Source of the DNA: Chryseosolibacter sp964438975
GTDB lineage: Bacteria; Bacteroidota; Bacteroidia; Cytophagales; Cyclobacteriaceae
DNA: 64,000 nt
Direction of reading: 5' to 3'
NCBI GenBank assembly: GCA_964438975.1
Contig: CAYTMU010000001.1
Coordinates: forward strand, 1-64,000
Shown: positions 52,366 to 60,849 of the stretch, piece after piece
How the letters are laid out: every line of letters begins with the position of its first letter
How positions within the stretch are numbered: the first letter of the stretch is position 1
Made by a program: the position numbers and the translations under genes
Notes under the pieces: generated by a model
Told to the model about the DNA's origin: nothing
The model's database searches: none
The model's input: the letters and a program-made list of their open reading frames with translations, nothing else

Positions 52366-55065
52366 ATGGCAACCTTATACATTGATAACAAGCCCTACGA
52401 AGTGGAAACGGGAAAGAATATCCTGGAGACGTGCCTTTCCCTGGGATTCGATCTGCCATACTTCTGCTGGCATCCTTCGCTTGGTTCTGTCGGCGCCTGT
52501 CGGCAATGCGCTGTCAAGATCTACAGAAACGAAGGCGATACTACGGGAAGGCTCATCATGTCGTGCATGGAGCCGGTCACGGACAATCAGCGCATATCGA
52601 TTGCCGATAGCGAAGCATCCACCTTTCGCTCCGGTGTAATCGAATGGCTGATGACCAATCATCCACACGACTGCGCGGTGTGTGATGAAGGAGGATCGTG
52701 CCATCTGCAAGATATGACCGTCATGACGGGTCATGCCTATCGACGTTTTCAGTTCAACAAGCGAACCTACCACAATCAGGATCTTGGACCGTTCGTGAAC
52801 CACGAAATGAATCGATGTATCCAGTGCTACCGTTGTGTGAGATTTTACAAAGACTACGCTGGCGGACATGACCTCGACGTATTCGCCTCCAAGAATCATG
52901 TCTATTTCGGGCGTCACGAAAACGGCACGCTTGAGAGCGAGTTCAGTGGAAATCTCGCCGAGGTCTGTCCGACCGGTGTATTTACCGACAAAACACTCAA
53001 ACAACATTACACTCGAAAGTGGGACCTGACGACCGCTCCATCGATCTGCCAGCATTGCAGTCTTGGATGCAATACTATCGCAGGGGAGCGCTACGGCGAA
53101 CTCCGCGCCATCACGACCCGATACCACGGTGAAGTCAACGGATATTTCCTGTGCGACCGCGGCCGGTTCGGATACGAGTTTACCAACGCGCCAGATCGCA
53201 TCCGGCAGCCTATGTCTCAGCAGGCTGCGACGGGTGCAGAGAAAATTATCAGGCAGGTTGCCGACATCGTACAAAACAGCCGCGTGATCGGCATCGGCTC
53301 ACCTCGCGCATCTCTGCAATCCAACTTCGCACTAAAAACACTGGTAGGAGCAGACAACTTCTATCACGGAGTATCGGTTGATGAGCATAATCTCGCAGAC
53401 CTTGTGATCAGGATACTGAAAGAAGGGCCGGTCCGGACACCATCGATGCGAGATGTAGAACAGGCTGATTCGGTTCTCATCCTCGGAGAAGATCTTACGA
53501 ACACAGCACCAATGATGGCTTTAGCTGTTCGGCAATCAGTCCGACAGCAACCGCTGGAAGAGATCACCCAGGCATCAATTCCTCCCTGGCATGATGCCGC
53601 CGCGCGCGAGATGGTCCAGGAAACAAAAGGTCCGTTGTTCATCGCAACAGTCAGTGCAACCAAGCTCCATGAAATCGCTACTGGCACGTTCCACGCGGCA
53701 CCTGACGATATTGCCCGCGTCGGTTACGCGATCGCACACTTACTCGATCCCACCTTTCCTGCTGTGACACGGTTGCTGCCGGAAGCGGAAGAATTTGCAC
53801 GACACGCAGCCAACGCGCTTCGGAATGCCCGTCGCCCTGTGATAATCTCGGGAATGTCATGCGACTGTGCGACTGTGATCAAGGCTGCTGCGAACGTAGC
53901 ATGGGCTCTTCATAAGAGCAACCCGAAAACAGGCATGGTCTTCACGCTGCCGGAGTGCAACTCGATGGGGCTGGCCATGATGGGCGGCCACCGCCTGAAC
54001 TCCGCATTCAACGCAGTCATTAACGACCACGCAGACACAGTTATCATCCTCGAAAATGATCTGTACAGGCACGCCGCTACATCCGTAGTCGATAAATTCC
54101 TGGAAAGGTGCAAACATGTTGTTGTTATTGATCATACGCAACATGCCACGAGCGCCAAGGCAAGCGTACTCATCCCCGCAGGCACATTTGCCGAATCGGA
54201 CGGAACGCTGGTCAACAACGAAGGCCGGGCCCAGCGATTTTTCCAAGTGCACGAATGCTCGCCCCTGATTCAGGAGAGCTGGCGATGGCTATTGCGTACT
54301 GGTCACGCACTCGGTCATAGCGCCATGCAACACTGGTATAATTTCCAGGATGTCACCATCGCGTTGTCAAACAAAGAACCACTGCTAACCGGAGTGGAAT
54401 CCATTACTCCACCACCCGGGTTCCGCATTGCGGGGCAAAAAATTCCACGAGCGCCACATCGCTACAGTGGACGCACGGCAATGCACGCACATGTAAACGT
54501 AAGCGAAGAGAAACCACCGGAAGACCCCGACTCCCCGTTGAGCTATACGATGGAAGGTTTCCGTGGAATACCCCCGTCATCGCTGATCCCGTTCTTCTGG
54601 GCTCCCGGCTGGAACTCTCCACAAGCGATCAACAAATATCAAGAACGCATAAACGGACCGTTGCACGGAGGGGACCCTGGGCTGCGCTTACTTGAACCTG
54701 GTCCGAACGCAGTTGCCAATTATTTCATAGACTTGCCTGAAGTATTTATCCCGCTCCAGGACCATCTCTGGATGGTCGCGTTGCATCATATCTACGGCTC
54801 GGAAGAATTAAGCGCACGCGGTAACGCCATCGCCACCCAGGTACCTGCGCCTTATGTACTTCTCAACACAGAAGATGCGATCGGACTCCAACTCACCGCC
54901 GGTAGCATGCTGATGTTTGAAATCAACAGACAACCATACCAGCTACCGGTGCAAACGAATCCCTCGATCCCCAGAGGTATTGCCGGGATGCCGTATGGGC
55001 TGCCAGGTTTGCCATTTGTCGATCTCCCATCGTGGGCAATTCTAAAAACCGTCGATCATGGATGA
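52366..55065 (+). CDS. nuoG: NADH-quinone oxidoreductase subunit G
   Basis: This 899-residue electron-transfer subunit is close in length to E. coli NuoG (about 908). The N-terminus carries the 2Fe-2S ferredoxin-like domain (CWHPSLGSVGACRQC), then HDCAVCDEGGSCHLQD, then CIQCYRCVRFYKDY with CPTG for 4Fe-4S clusters. A further set, CQHCSLGC with YFLCDRG, corresponds to the extra cluster N7, which some complexes have lost. The remainder is the molybdopterin-type domain, without a functional cofactor site. The ATG at 52366 is used because the longer frame overlaps nuoF. Confidence 0.96.
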   Translation: MATLYIDNKPYEVETGKNILETCLSLGFDLPYFCWHPSLGSVGACRQCAVKIYRNEGDTTGRLIMSCMEPVTDNQRISIADSEASTFRSGVIEWLMTNHPHDCAVCDEGGSCHLQDMTVMTGHAYRRFQFNKRTYHNQDLGPFVNHEMNRCIQCYRCVRFYKDYAGGHDLDVFASKNHVYFGRHENGTLESEFSGNLAEVCPTGVFTDKTLKQHYTRKWDLTTAPSICQHCSLGCNTIAGERYGELRAITTRYHGEVNGYFLCDRGRFGYEFTNAPDRIRQPMSQQAATGAEKIIRQVADIVQNSRVIGIGSPRASLQSNFALKTLVGADNFYHGVSVDEHNLADLVIRILKEGPVRTPSMRDVEQADSVLILGEDLTNTAPMMALAVRQSVRQQPLEEITQASIPPWHDAAAREMVQETKGPLFIATVSATKLHEIATGTFHAAPDDIARVGYAIAHLLDPTFPAVTRLLPEAEEFARHAANALRNARRPVIISGMSCDCATVIKAAANVAWALHKSNPKTGMVFTLPECNSMGLAMMGGHRLNSAFNAVINDHADTVIILENDLYRHAATSVVDKFLERCKHVVVIDHTQHATSAKASVLIPAGTFAESDGTLVNNEGRAQRFFQVHECSPLIQESWRWLLRTGHALGHSAMQHWYNFQDVTIALSNKEPLLTGVESITPPPGFRIAGQKIPRAPHRYSGRTAMHAHVNVSEEKPPEDPDSPLSYTMEGFRGIPPSSLIPFFWAPGWNSPQAINKYQERINGPLHGGDPGLRLLEPGPNAVANYFIDLPEVFIPLQDHLWMVALHHIYGSEELSARGNAIATQVPAPYVLLNTEDAIGLQLTAGSMLMFEINRQPYQLPVQTNPSIPRGIAGMPYGLPGLPFVDLPSWAILKTVDHG

Positions 55066-55794
55066 ACCTACTCACCCTATGCTGATAGTAGCTGTAGTCT
55101 TGGGCGGCGTGATGGCTGTGGCACCCGGCCTCATTTGGCTGGAAAGACGTATGCTTGCGCTGTGGCAAGATCGCTATGGACCTAATCGCGCGGGTCCCTT
55201 TGGCTTGCTCATCGTGCTTGCCGACACACTCAAACTTTTCTTCAAAGAAGACTGGATCCCACCCTTCGCTGACCGGAAGGTATTCGTTATTGCACCTGCA
55301 ATCGTAATGATCTCCGCATTGATGGGATTCGTGATCATCCCGTTTGCACCGGGCTTTATCGTATCCGATATCAACATCGGAATACTGTTCTTCCTGGCAG
55401 CGTCGTCCATGGGAGCATACAGCATCATACTAGGCGGATGGGCTTCCAATAACAAGTACGCCTTGTTAGGCGCCATGCGGGGGGCAGCGCAAATGATCTC
55501 ATATGAAGTGTTCATGGGGCTGTCGATCATGGGCGTTGTGATGCTGTCTGGCTCATTCAGTCTTCAAACCATTGTCGAATCTCAAGCCGGGATGTGGTAC
55601 GTCATTCCGCAATTCGCAGGATTCGCCATCTTCCTGATTGCCGGTATCGCAGAAACACACCGCCTCCCGTTCGATATCCCCGAATCGGAGAGTGAAATTA
55701 TCGCAGGATTTCACTCCGAATATTCCGCGATGAAGTTCGGGATGTTCTTTGTCGGTGAATATGTTGGCATTATCCTGATCTCAAGTCTCACCGT
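55058..55794 (+). CDS. nuoH: NADH-quinone oxidoreductase subunit H, C-terminus lost in a gap
   Basis: About 245 residues of this membrane subunit are visible before a 100-N gap. NuoH closes the quinone chamber and links the arms. Visible family motifs are GLIWLERRMLALWQDRYGPN, GLLIVLADTLKLFFKEDW, ISYEVFMGLSIMGVV and AETHRLPFDIPESESEI followed by GFHSEYSAMKFGMFF. NuoH is usually about 325 residues, so roughly 80 residues (240 bases) are missing. The gap plus the remaining bases before nuoI are shorter than that, so the true gap is larger than 100 bases. It overlaps the nuoG end by eight bases. Confidence 0.93.
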
Positions 55795-55894
55795 NNNNNN
55801 NNNNNNNNNNNNNNNNNNNNNNNNNNNNNNNNNNNNNNNNNNNNNNNNNNNNNNNNNNNNNNNNNNNNNNNNNNNNNNNNNNNNNNNNNNNNNN
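55795..55894. other. Assembly gap of 100 N within nuoH
   Basis: Exactly 100 N act as a scaffold placeholder in the nuoH C-terminal coding region. 37 bases after the gap remain before the nuoI start, and they do not encode a recognisable NuoH ending. Confidence 0.95.
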
Positions 55895-55919
55895 CAGGAT
55901 AGACAGGCAACAACACCAG

Positions 55920-55927
55920 AAAGGAGG
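55920..55927 (+). promoter_or_regulatory. Strong Shine-Dalgarno sequence of nuoI
   Basis: AAAGGAGG lies four bases before the nuoI ATG at 55932. Such a perfect match to the 16S anti-Shine-Dalgarno sequence is rare in this window. It fixes the start choice. Confidence 0.8.
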
Positions 55928-55931
55928 AATT

Positions 55932-56447
55932 ATGTTCAGTATTGTCAGAAGTATGTGGATCACGTTTCTGCACGCCTTTCACAAGCGTGACACCATTCTA
56001 TACCCGGAAGAGAAGCCAAAGCTGACGACGCGATGGCGCGGGCGAATTGTACTGACGAGAGATCCGGATATGGGCGAGCGGTGCGTAGCGTGCTATTTGT
56101 GCGCAGCCGCGTGCCCTGTCGACTGCATCTCGCTGCAAGCAACGGAAGACTCCACCGGCAGGCGATATCCTGAGTTCTTCCGCATCAACTTCTCCCGATG
56201 TATCTTCTGTGGATATTGCGAAGAAGCATGTCCGACGTATGCAATTCAACTGATCCCGGACTTCGAAATGGCAGAATACGATCGGCAAAACCTCGTCTAC
56301 GAGAAGCGTGACCTCCTGATCAATGGAGAAGGTAAATACCACGGCTACAATTACTACAAAGTAGCCGGCCTCGCGATTGGCGGGAAAGGAAAAGGGGAAG
56401 CGAAAAACGAGAATCCTCCTGTGGACCTGAAAAGTCTGTTACCCTGA
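55932..56447 (+). CDS. nuoI: NADH-quinone oxidoreductase subunit I
   Basis: This 171-residue ferredoxin-like subunit carries two 4Fe-4S clusters (N6a and N6b). The two motifs are CVACYLCAAACPVDC and CIFCGYCEEACPTYA, each with four cysteines. Segments such as RGRIVLTRDPD, YPEFFRINFSRCIFCG and the ending VDLKSLLP closely resemble E. coli NuoI, which ends IDVKSLLP. The C-terminus overlaps nuoJ by one base (TGATG). Confidence 0.96.
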   Translation: MFSIVRSMWITFLHAFHKRDTILYPEEKPKLTTRWRGRIVLTRDPDMGERCVACYLCAAACPVDCISLQATEDSTGRRYPEFFRINFSRCIFCGYCEEACPTYAIQLIPDFEMAEYDRQNLVYEKRDLLINGEGKYHGYNYYKVAGLAIGGKGKGEAKNENPPVDLKSLLP

Positions 56448-56977
56448 TGGAAGCAATGTTCTATATAGCGGCAGGAGTAGCCGTACTGTCTACGTTCATG
56501 GTGATCACCAGTTACAACATGATCCATGCGCTGATCTACCTGATCGTTTCATTCCTGGCGATCGCAGTTGTGTTCTATGTATTGGGGGCGCCATTCATCG
56601 CGGCATTGGAAGTCATCATCTACGCAGGTGCCATCGTGGTGCTTGTCATTTTCGTGATCATGATGCTTAACCTCCGCGATGAAACCGTCCGGCAGGAGAA
56701 GGCGTGGCTAACGCCCAGGATACTGATCTTTCCGTCAATACTATCAGCAATCCTTCTTGCAGAATTGATCTACATCGTAGTGAATATGGAATCACTCGGC
56801 GGCATTGAGAACAAGATCATTGACCCAAAGGAAGTGGGAATGTCGCTATACAGGCCTTACGTGATCGGAGTGGAGCTCAGCGGCATATTGCTGATGTCGG
56901 GAATTGTGGGTGCGTATCACCTCGGCCGTAAGAAAAAGAAAGTTGTGCATCGATTTTTGGAAAAAGTTGAGCTATGA
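56447..56977 (+). CDS. nuoJ: NADH-quinone oxidoreductase subunit J
   Basis: This 176-residue membrane subunit has five predicted transmembrane segments. It includes MIHALIYLIVSFLAIAVVF, ALEVIIYAGAIVVLVIFV with the conserved GAI turn, and the ELSGILLMSGIVGAYHLG end. It helps form the proton path beside the quinone site. It overlaps nuoI by one base and nuoK by four. Confidence 0.95.
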   Translation: MEAMFYIAAGVAVLSTFMVITSYNMIHALIYLIVSFLAIAVVFYVLGAPFIAALEVIIYAGAIVVLVIFVIMMLNLRDETVRQEKAWLTPRILIFPSILSAILLAELIYIVVNMESLGGIENKIIDPKEVGMSLYRPYVIGVELSGILLMSGIVGAYHLGRKKKKVVHRFLEKVEL

Positions 56978-57282
56978 GTGGAATACCAATGGAAGCCGGC
57001 CTGATACTCGCCGGAGTACTGTTTATGCTGGGTTTGATCAGTGTCCTGATCAGGCGCAACGTGATTTTTATGCTGATCTCCGTTGAGATCATGCTTAACG
57101 CCGCAGGGCTGGCATTTATCGTCGCAGGTGCACATTGGGCACAGCCTGACGGACAGGTGATGTTTATTTTTATTATCACTATGGCTGCCGCCGAAGTGTC
57201 AGTCGGATTGGCGCTGATCCTGCAGATCCATCATCAGTTGAGAACGCTTGACGGTGATGCCGCAAATCGGATGAAGGGATGA
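56974..57282 (+). CDS. nuoK: NADH-quinone oxidoreductase subunit K
   Basis: This 102-residue subunit has three transmembrane segments. The two membrane-embedded glutamates that matter for proton transfer are seen in VEIMLNAAGLAF and AAAEVSVGLALI. The whole sequence resembles E. coli NuoK, including the ending RMKG against EMRG. It is a MrpC-like subunit next to the antiporter subunits. The ATG overlaps nuoJ by four bases (ATGA). Confidence 0.95.
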   Translation: MSGIPMEAGLILAGVLFMLGLISVLIRRNVIFMLISVEIMLNAAGLAFIVAGAHWAQPDGQVMFIFIITMAAAEVSVGLALILQIHHQLRTLDGDAANRMKG

Positions 57283-57351
57283 GTCGGCTGCGACATTGCT
57301 ATCGGGATTCTTGTGTAAAAGAAGAGACACGACCAGAATAACCAATGAACT

Positions 57352-59244
57352 ATGAGTGAGCTCATATGGCTAATTCCAGCGCTGCCTTTCGCAGGAGCTC
57401 TTATATTGATCCTGACAAAAGGAACTTTGCCGCGAAGCGTCGCCGGCCTGATCGGATCGGGAAGCGTTGGCGCCGCAGCCCTGGTGACGGTGTTGGTAGC
57501 GACAGACTTCATCTCTGGCGGACACCAATCCGTGCAGCAATCGATCTGGACATGGATGAAGGTCGGAAGCTTTTCATCGGGATTCGCATTCTATATCGAT
57601 TCCATGACCGTCGTCTTTCTATTCGTCATCACATTCGTCGGATTCCTGATCCACATCTATTCATTGGGATATATGGCGGGTGACGCAGGCTTCGCTCGCT
57701 TCTTTGCGTACCTCAATCTTTTTGTGTGTTCGATGCTGATCCTCGTCCTGGCCGACAACCTCGTGCTGCTTTACCTTGGATGGGAAGGTGTCGGGCTCTG
57801 CAGCTATCTGTTGATCGGATTCTGGTACGAAGAAGAAAAGAATGGATACGCGGCCCGCAAAGCCTTTATCATCACACGCGTCGGCGATACCGCAATGGCT
57901 ATTGGATTGTTTGTACTATTCGCCTCCCTGGGCACACTCCATATCCAGGAGATCGCCGCTATCGCTCCCCAGACCTGGCATGTCGGATCGGGCACTGCGG
58001 TCGCGGTCGCCTTTCTGTTACTGGGCGGTGCCGTCGGAAAATCCGCACAGCTGCCGTTGCAGACATGGCTGCCCGATGCTATGGCAGGTCCTTCTCCGGT
58101 AAGCGCACTTATCCACGCAGCCACCATGGTTACCGCGGGTGTATATCTCATCGCCCGAATGCATGTAATCTACGAGTTAGCGCCGGTCGCCCAGCTTTGG
58201 GTAGGGATCATTGGCGCGTTAACATTGCTGATAGCAGGCTTTAGTGCTCTGACACAAAATGACCTGAAGCGTGTGCTCGCATATTCTACTATCAGCCAGA
58301 TCGGCTACATGTTCCTCGCACTGGGCATCGGTGCGTGGTCATCCGCCATTTTTCACTTCATGATCCATGCGTTCTTCAAAGCACTTCTCTTCCTCGGCGC
58401 GGGTGCCGTCATCTACGCACTGCACCACGAGCAGGATATGTTCAAGATGGGCGGATTGAAAGACCGGCTTCCGGTCATCTACTGGACCTTCCTCATCGGT
58501 TCTGCTTCACTCGCCGCGGTGCCGCTCATTACCGCCGGCTTCTACAGCAAAGACCAGATCCTCTGGCTTGCATGGGCGGGTGAAAAGGGGAACGTCTGGT
58601 TCTATCTGGCTGCTCTCATCGGTGCGTTAGTCACGGCGATCTACACGTTTCGCATGGTGTTTCTCACCTTCTTCGGCGAAGCGAAAACACATATCGATCA
58701 TCGTCCCGGAGGTCTCATGACAATACCGCTCATTATACTGGCCATTCTCTCTGTTGCGGGAGGGTTTATCGAACTGCCCCACAACATGGGGCACGTCTCG
58801 CTGTTCTCCGACTTCCTCTCCGGGGTGCTCCCTTCCGTCGAGACAAGACCCGGTGTCGACGCATATGAGTGGCTAATGCAAGGAGTCGCCGCCGTGCTCT
58901 GCCTCCTTGGCATCGGTACAGCATACTACTTCTACATGAAACGCGAAGACCTCCGTGCTGAGATCAAAGGAGCAACGTACGAGCTCAACCGGTTCTGGTA
59001 CAACGGTTGGGGATTCGACCATCTGTATAACACCATTATTATAAAGCCATATGTCTATTTGTGTCGTGTCAACAAGCATGACGCACTTGACAAGATCTAT
59101 AGCGGTATGGTAGGAGTAGCCGAGTTCTTTCACCGGCTCCTTGCCTGGACTCAAAGCGGAATCATGCGATGGTATATCATGGGCATTGTGATAGGTGCCG
59201 TGCTGATATTGTCTTTAGGACTGCTGGCATACGGCGAGTGGTAA
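57352..59244 (+). CDS. nuoL: NADH-quinone oxidoreductase subunit L
   Basis: This 630-residue distal antiporter-like proton-pumping subunit has about 14-16 transmembrane segments. Characteristic pieces are GWEGVGLCSYLLIGFWYE, GKSAQLPLQTWLPDAMAGP followed by TPVSALIHAATMVTAGVYL-type sequence (here PSPVSALIHAATMVTAGV), and the DLKRVLAYSTISQIGYM helix. The C-terminus (from about residue 540) contains the long lateral helix that spans the membrane arm. A 69-base spacer separates it from nuoK. Confidence 0.96.
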   Translation: MSELIWLIPALPFAGALILILTKGTLPRSVAGLIGSGSVGAAALVTVLVATDFISGGHQSVQQSIWTWMKVGSFSSGFAFYIDSMTVVFLFVITFVGFLIHIYSLGYMAGDAGFARFFAYLNLFVCSMLILVLADNLVLLYLGWEGVGLCSYLLIGFWYEEEKNGYAARKAFIITRVGDTAMAIGLFVLFASLGTLHIQEIAAIAPQTWHVGSGTAVAVAFLLLGGAVGKSAQLPLQTWLPDAMAGPSPVSALIHAATMVTAGVYLIARMHVIYELAPVAQLWVGIIGALTLLIAGFSALTQNDLKRVLAYSTISQIGYMFLALGIGAWSSAIFHFMIHAFFKALLFLGAGAVIYALHHEQDMFKMGGLKDRLPVIYWTFLIGSASLAAVPLITAGFYSKDQILWLAWAGEKGNVWFYLAALIGALVTAIYTFRMVFLTFFGEAKTHIDHRPGGLMTIPLIILAILSVAGGFIELPHNMGHVSLFSDFLSGVLPSVETRPGVDAYEWLMQGVAAVLCLLGIGTAYYFYMKREDLRAEIKGATYELNRFWYNGWGFDHLYNTIIIKPYVYLCRVNKHDALDKIYSGMVGVAEFFHRLLAWTQSGIMRWYIMGIVIGAVLILSLGLLAYGEW

Positions 59245-59307
59245 CACCGGCAGCAAACGGTATGGCAGTGTGACGCCATCCGTCGTCTGTTGACTAAACA
59301 AGAACAT

Positions 59308-60849
59308 ATGATCCTTCTCTGCTTCATTCTCATCCTGATGGCCGGTGGCATCGTTGCGTGGATCATCTCGAGATGGTCAGTCGTATTGTGCCGGTGGATC
59401 TCGCTGGCTTCCATCGTAGTGAACCTGGTGCTGTCCGTGATCCTTTGGGCTGACCTCCGTCCATCAGCGCCACTCGAAACGATCTGGATCTCTAGCTACT
59501 CCGCAGAATGGATTCCCGCCTTCGGTGTCAGCTTTTCACTGGCGATGGACGGTCTGAGTGTGGTTTTACTCATGCTCACTTTCCTGCTTGGTGCCGTGGG
59601 TGTGATTATCTCATGGAAAGAAGTACAGTTCAGGCCAGGATTCTTCCACTTCAACCTCCTCTGGGTACTTGCGGGAATTACCGGCGTCTTCGTAACGATG
59701 GACCTCTTCCTGTTCTATTTTTTTTGGGAAGTCATGCTCATCCCTATGTATTTCCTGATCGGCATCTGGGGTCACGAAAACCGTCAATATGCCGCGCTGA
59801 AGTTCTTCATCTTTACACAGGCAAGCGGACTGCTAATGCTGCTGGCGATTCTCGGACTCTATTTCATCAACGGATCGGCTACAGGCATATACACGTTCAG
59901 TTACTTCGAACTCCTCGGCTCGTCGCTCCCACGAGGCACTGAGCGTTGGCTAATGCTGGGGTTCCTGGCGGCATTTATCGTCAAGCTTCCTGTCGTTCCT
60001 TTTCATAACTGGCTTCCCGATGCCCACTCAGAAGCGCCAACCGCGGGCAGTCTCATCCTTGCCGGTCTGTTGTTGAAAACAGGCGCGTATGGTCTGCTGC
60101 GATTTGTCGTACCACTCTTTCCGAATGCTGCCAGAGAGATCGCCCCTATCGCCATGACCCTCGGCGTCATCGGCATCATTTACGGTGCTATGCTCGCATA
60201 CTCCCAGACGGACTTCAAAAGACTCGTCGCCTATACAAGCGTGAGCCACATGGGATTCGTGATGCTTGGTGTCTTCTCCTTTAACGACCTCGCGTGGCAG
60301 GGCGTTGTTATGCAAATTGTTACACACGGCGTCAGCACAGGAGCGTTGTTTCTGATCGCGGGATCATTGTACGAACGACTACACACCCGAGACATCGAAC
60401 AAATGGGGGGCTATTGGAAAGATGCTCCGTTCATGGGCACTGTAACGCTGGTATTCTCAATGGCATCGTTGGGCCTTCCCGGACTTGGCAATTTCGTAGC
60501 TGAATTCCTAACACTCATCGGGGCCTGGAGGAGCAGTCCATTCCTCACCGTCTTTGCCGCAGTCGGACTTGTTGTGGCTGCCGCGTACTCACTGCGGATC
60601 ATGCGAAAAATATTTTTCGGTCCACGAACCAATTCAATTACCGATTTCAACCTTCGCGAAAAGATCGCGGTGATGCCCCTTATTGTGGTGATCATCTGGC
60701 TGGGCTTCTTCCCGCAGCCCATACTCGATTCAACTGCGCCGGTCGTCAACAACGTGCTTAACACAAATGAACAGGCACAGGTAGAAGACATCGGTCACTC
60801 AGCAAAGAAGAACGTAAGCCTGAAAGGAGGTCCTTATGAATCAGACTGA
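59308..60849 (+). CDS. nuoM: NADH-quinone oxidoreductase subunit M
   Basis: This 513-residue proton-pumping subunit has 14 predicted transmembrane segments, similar in length to E. coli NuoM (about 509). It shows the key membrane glutamate in YFFWEVMLIPMYFLIG, the lysine in IVKLPVVPFHNWLPDAH followed by SEAPTAGS, and DFKRLVAYTSVSHMGFV. The ATG at 59308 is used in preference to a TTG at 59290. Its last codons contain the Shine-Dalgarno sequence of nuoN and overlap that gene by 14 bases. Confidence 0.96.
   Translation: MILLCFILILMAGGIVAWIISRWSVVLCRWISLASIVVNLVLSVILWADLRPSAPLETIWISSYSAEWIPAFGVSFSLAMDGLSVVLLMLTFLLGAVGVIISWKEVQFRPGFFHFNLLWVLAGITGVFVTMDLFLFYFFWEVMLIPMYFLIGIWGHENRQYAALKFFIFTQASGLLMLLAILGLYFINGSATGIYTFSYFELLGSSLPRGTERWLMLGFLAAFIVKLPVVPFHNWLPDAHSEAPTAGSLILAGLLLKTGAYGLLRFVVPLFPNAAREIAPIAMTLGVIGIIYGAMLAYSQTDFKRLVAYTSVSHMGFVMLGVFSFNDLAWQGVVMQIVTHGVSTGALFLIAGSLYERLHTRDIEQMGGYWKDAPFMGTVTLVFSMASLGLPGLGNFVAEFLTLIGAWRSSPFLTVFAAVGLVVAAAYSLRIMRKIFFGPRTNSITDFNLREKIAVMPLIVVIIWLGFFPQPILDSTAPVVNNVLNTNEQAQVEDIGHSAKKNVSLKGGPYESD
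60823..60830 (+). promoter_or_regulatory. Strong Shine-Dalgarno sequence of nuoN
   Basis: AAAGGAGG lies inside the end of nuoM and five bases before the nuoN ATG at 60836. It is the second perfect match in the operon. Confidence 0.8.
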
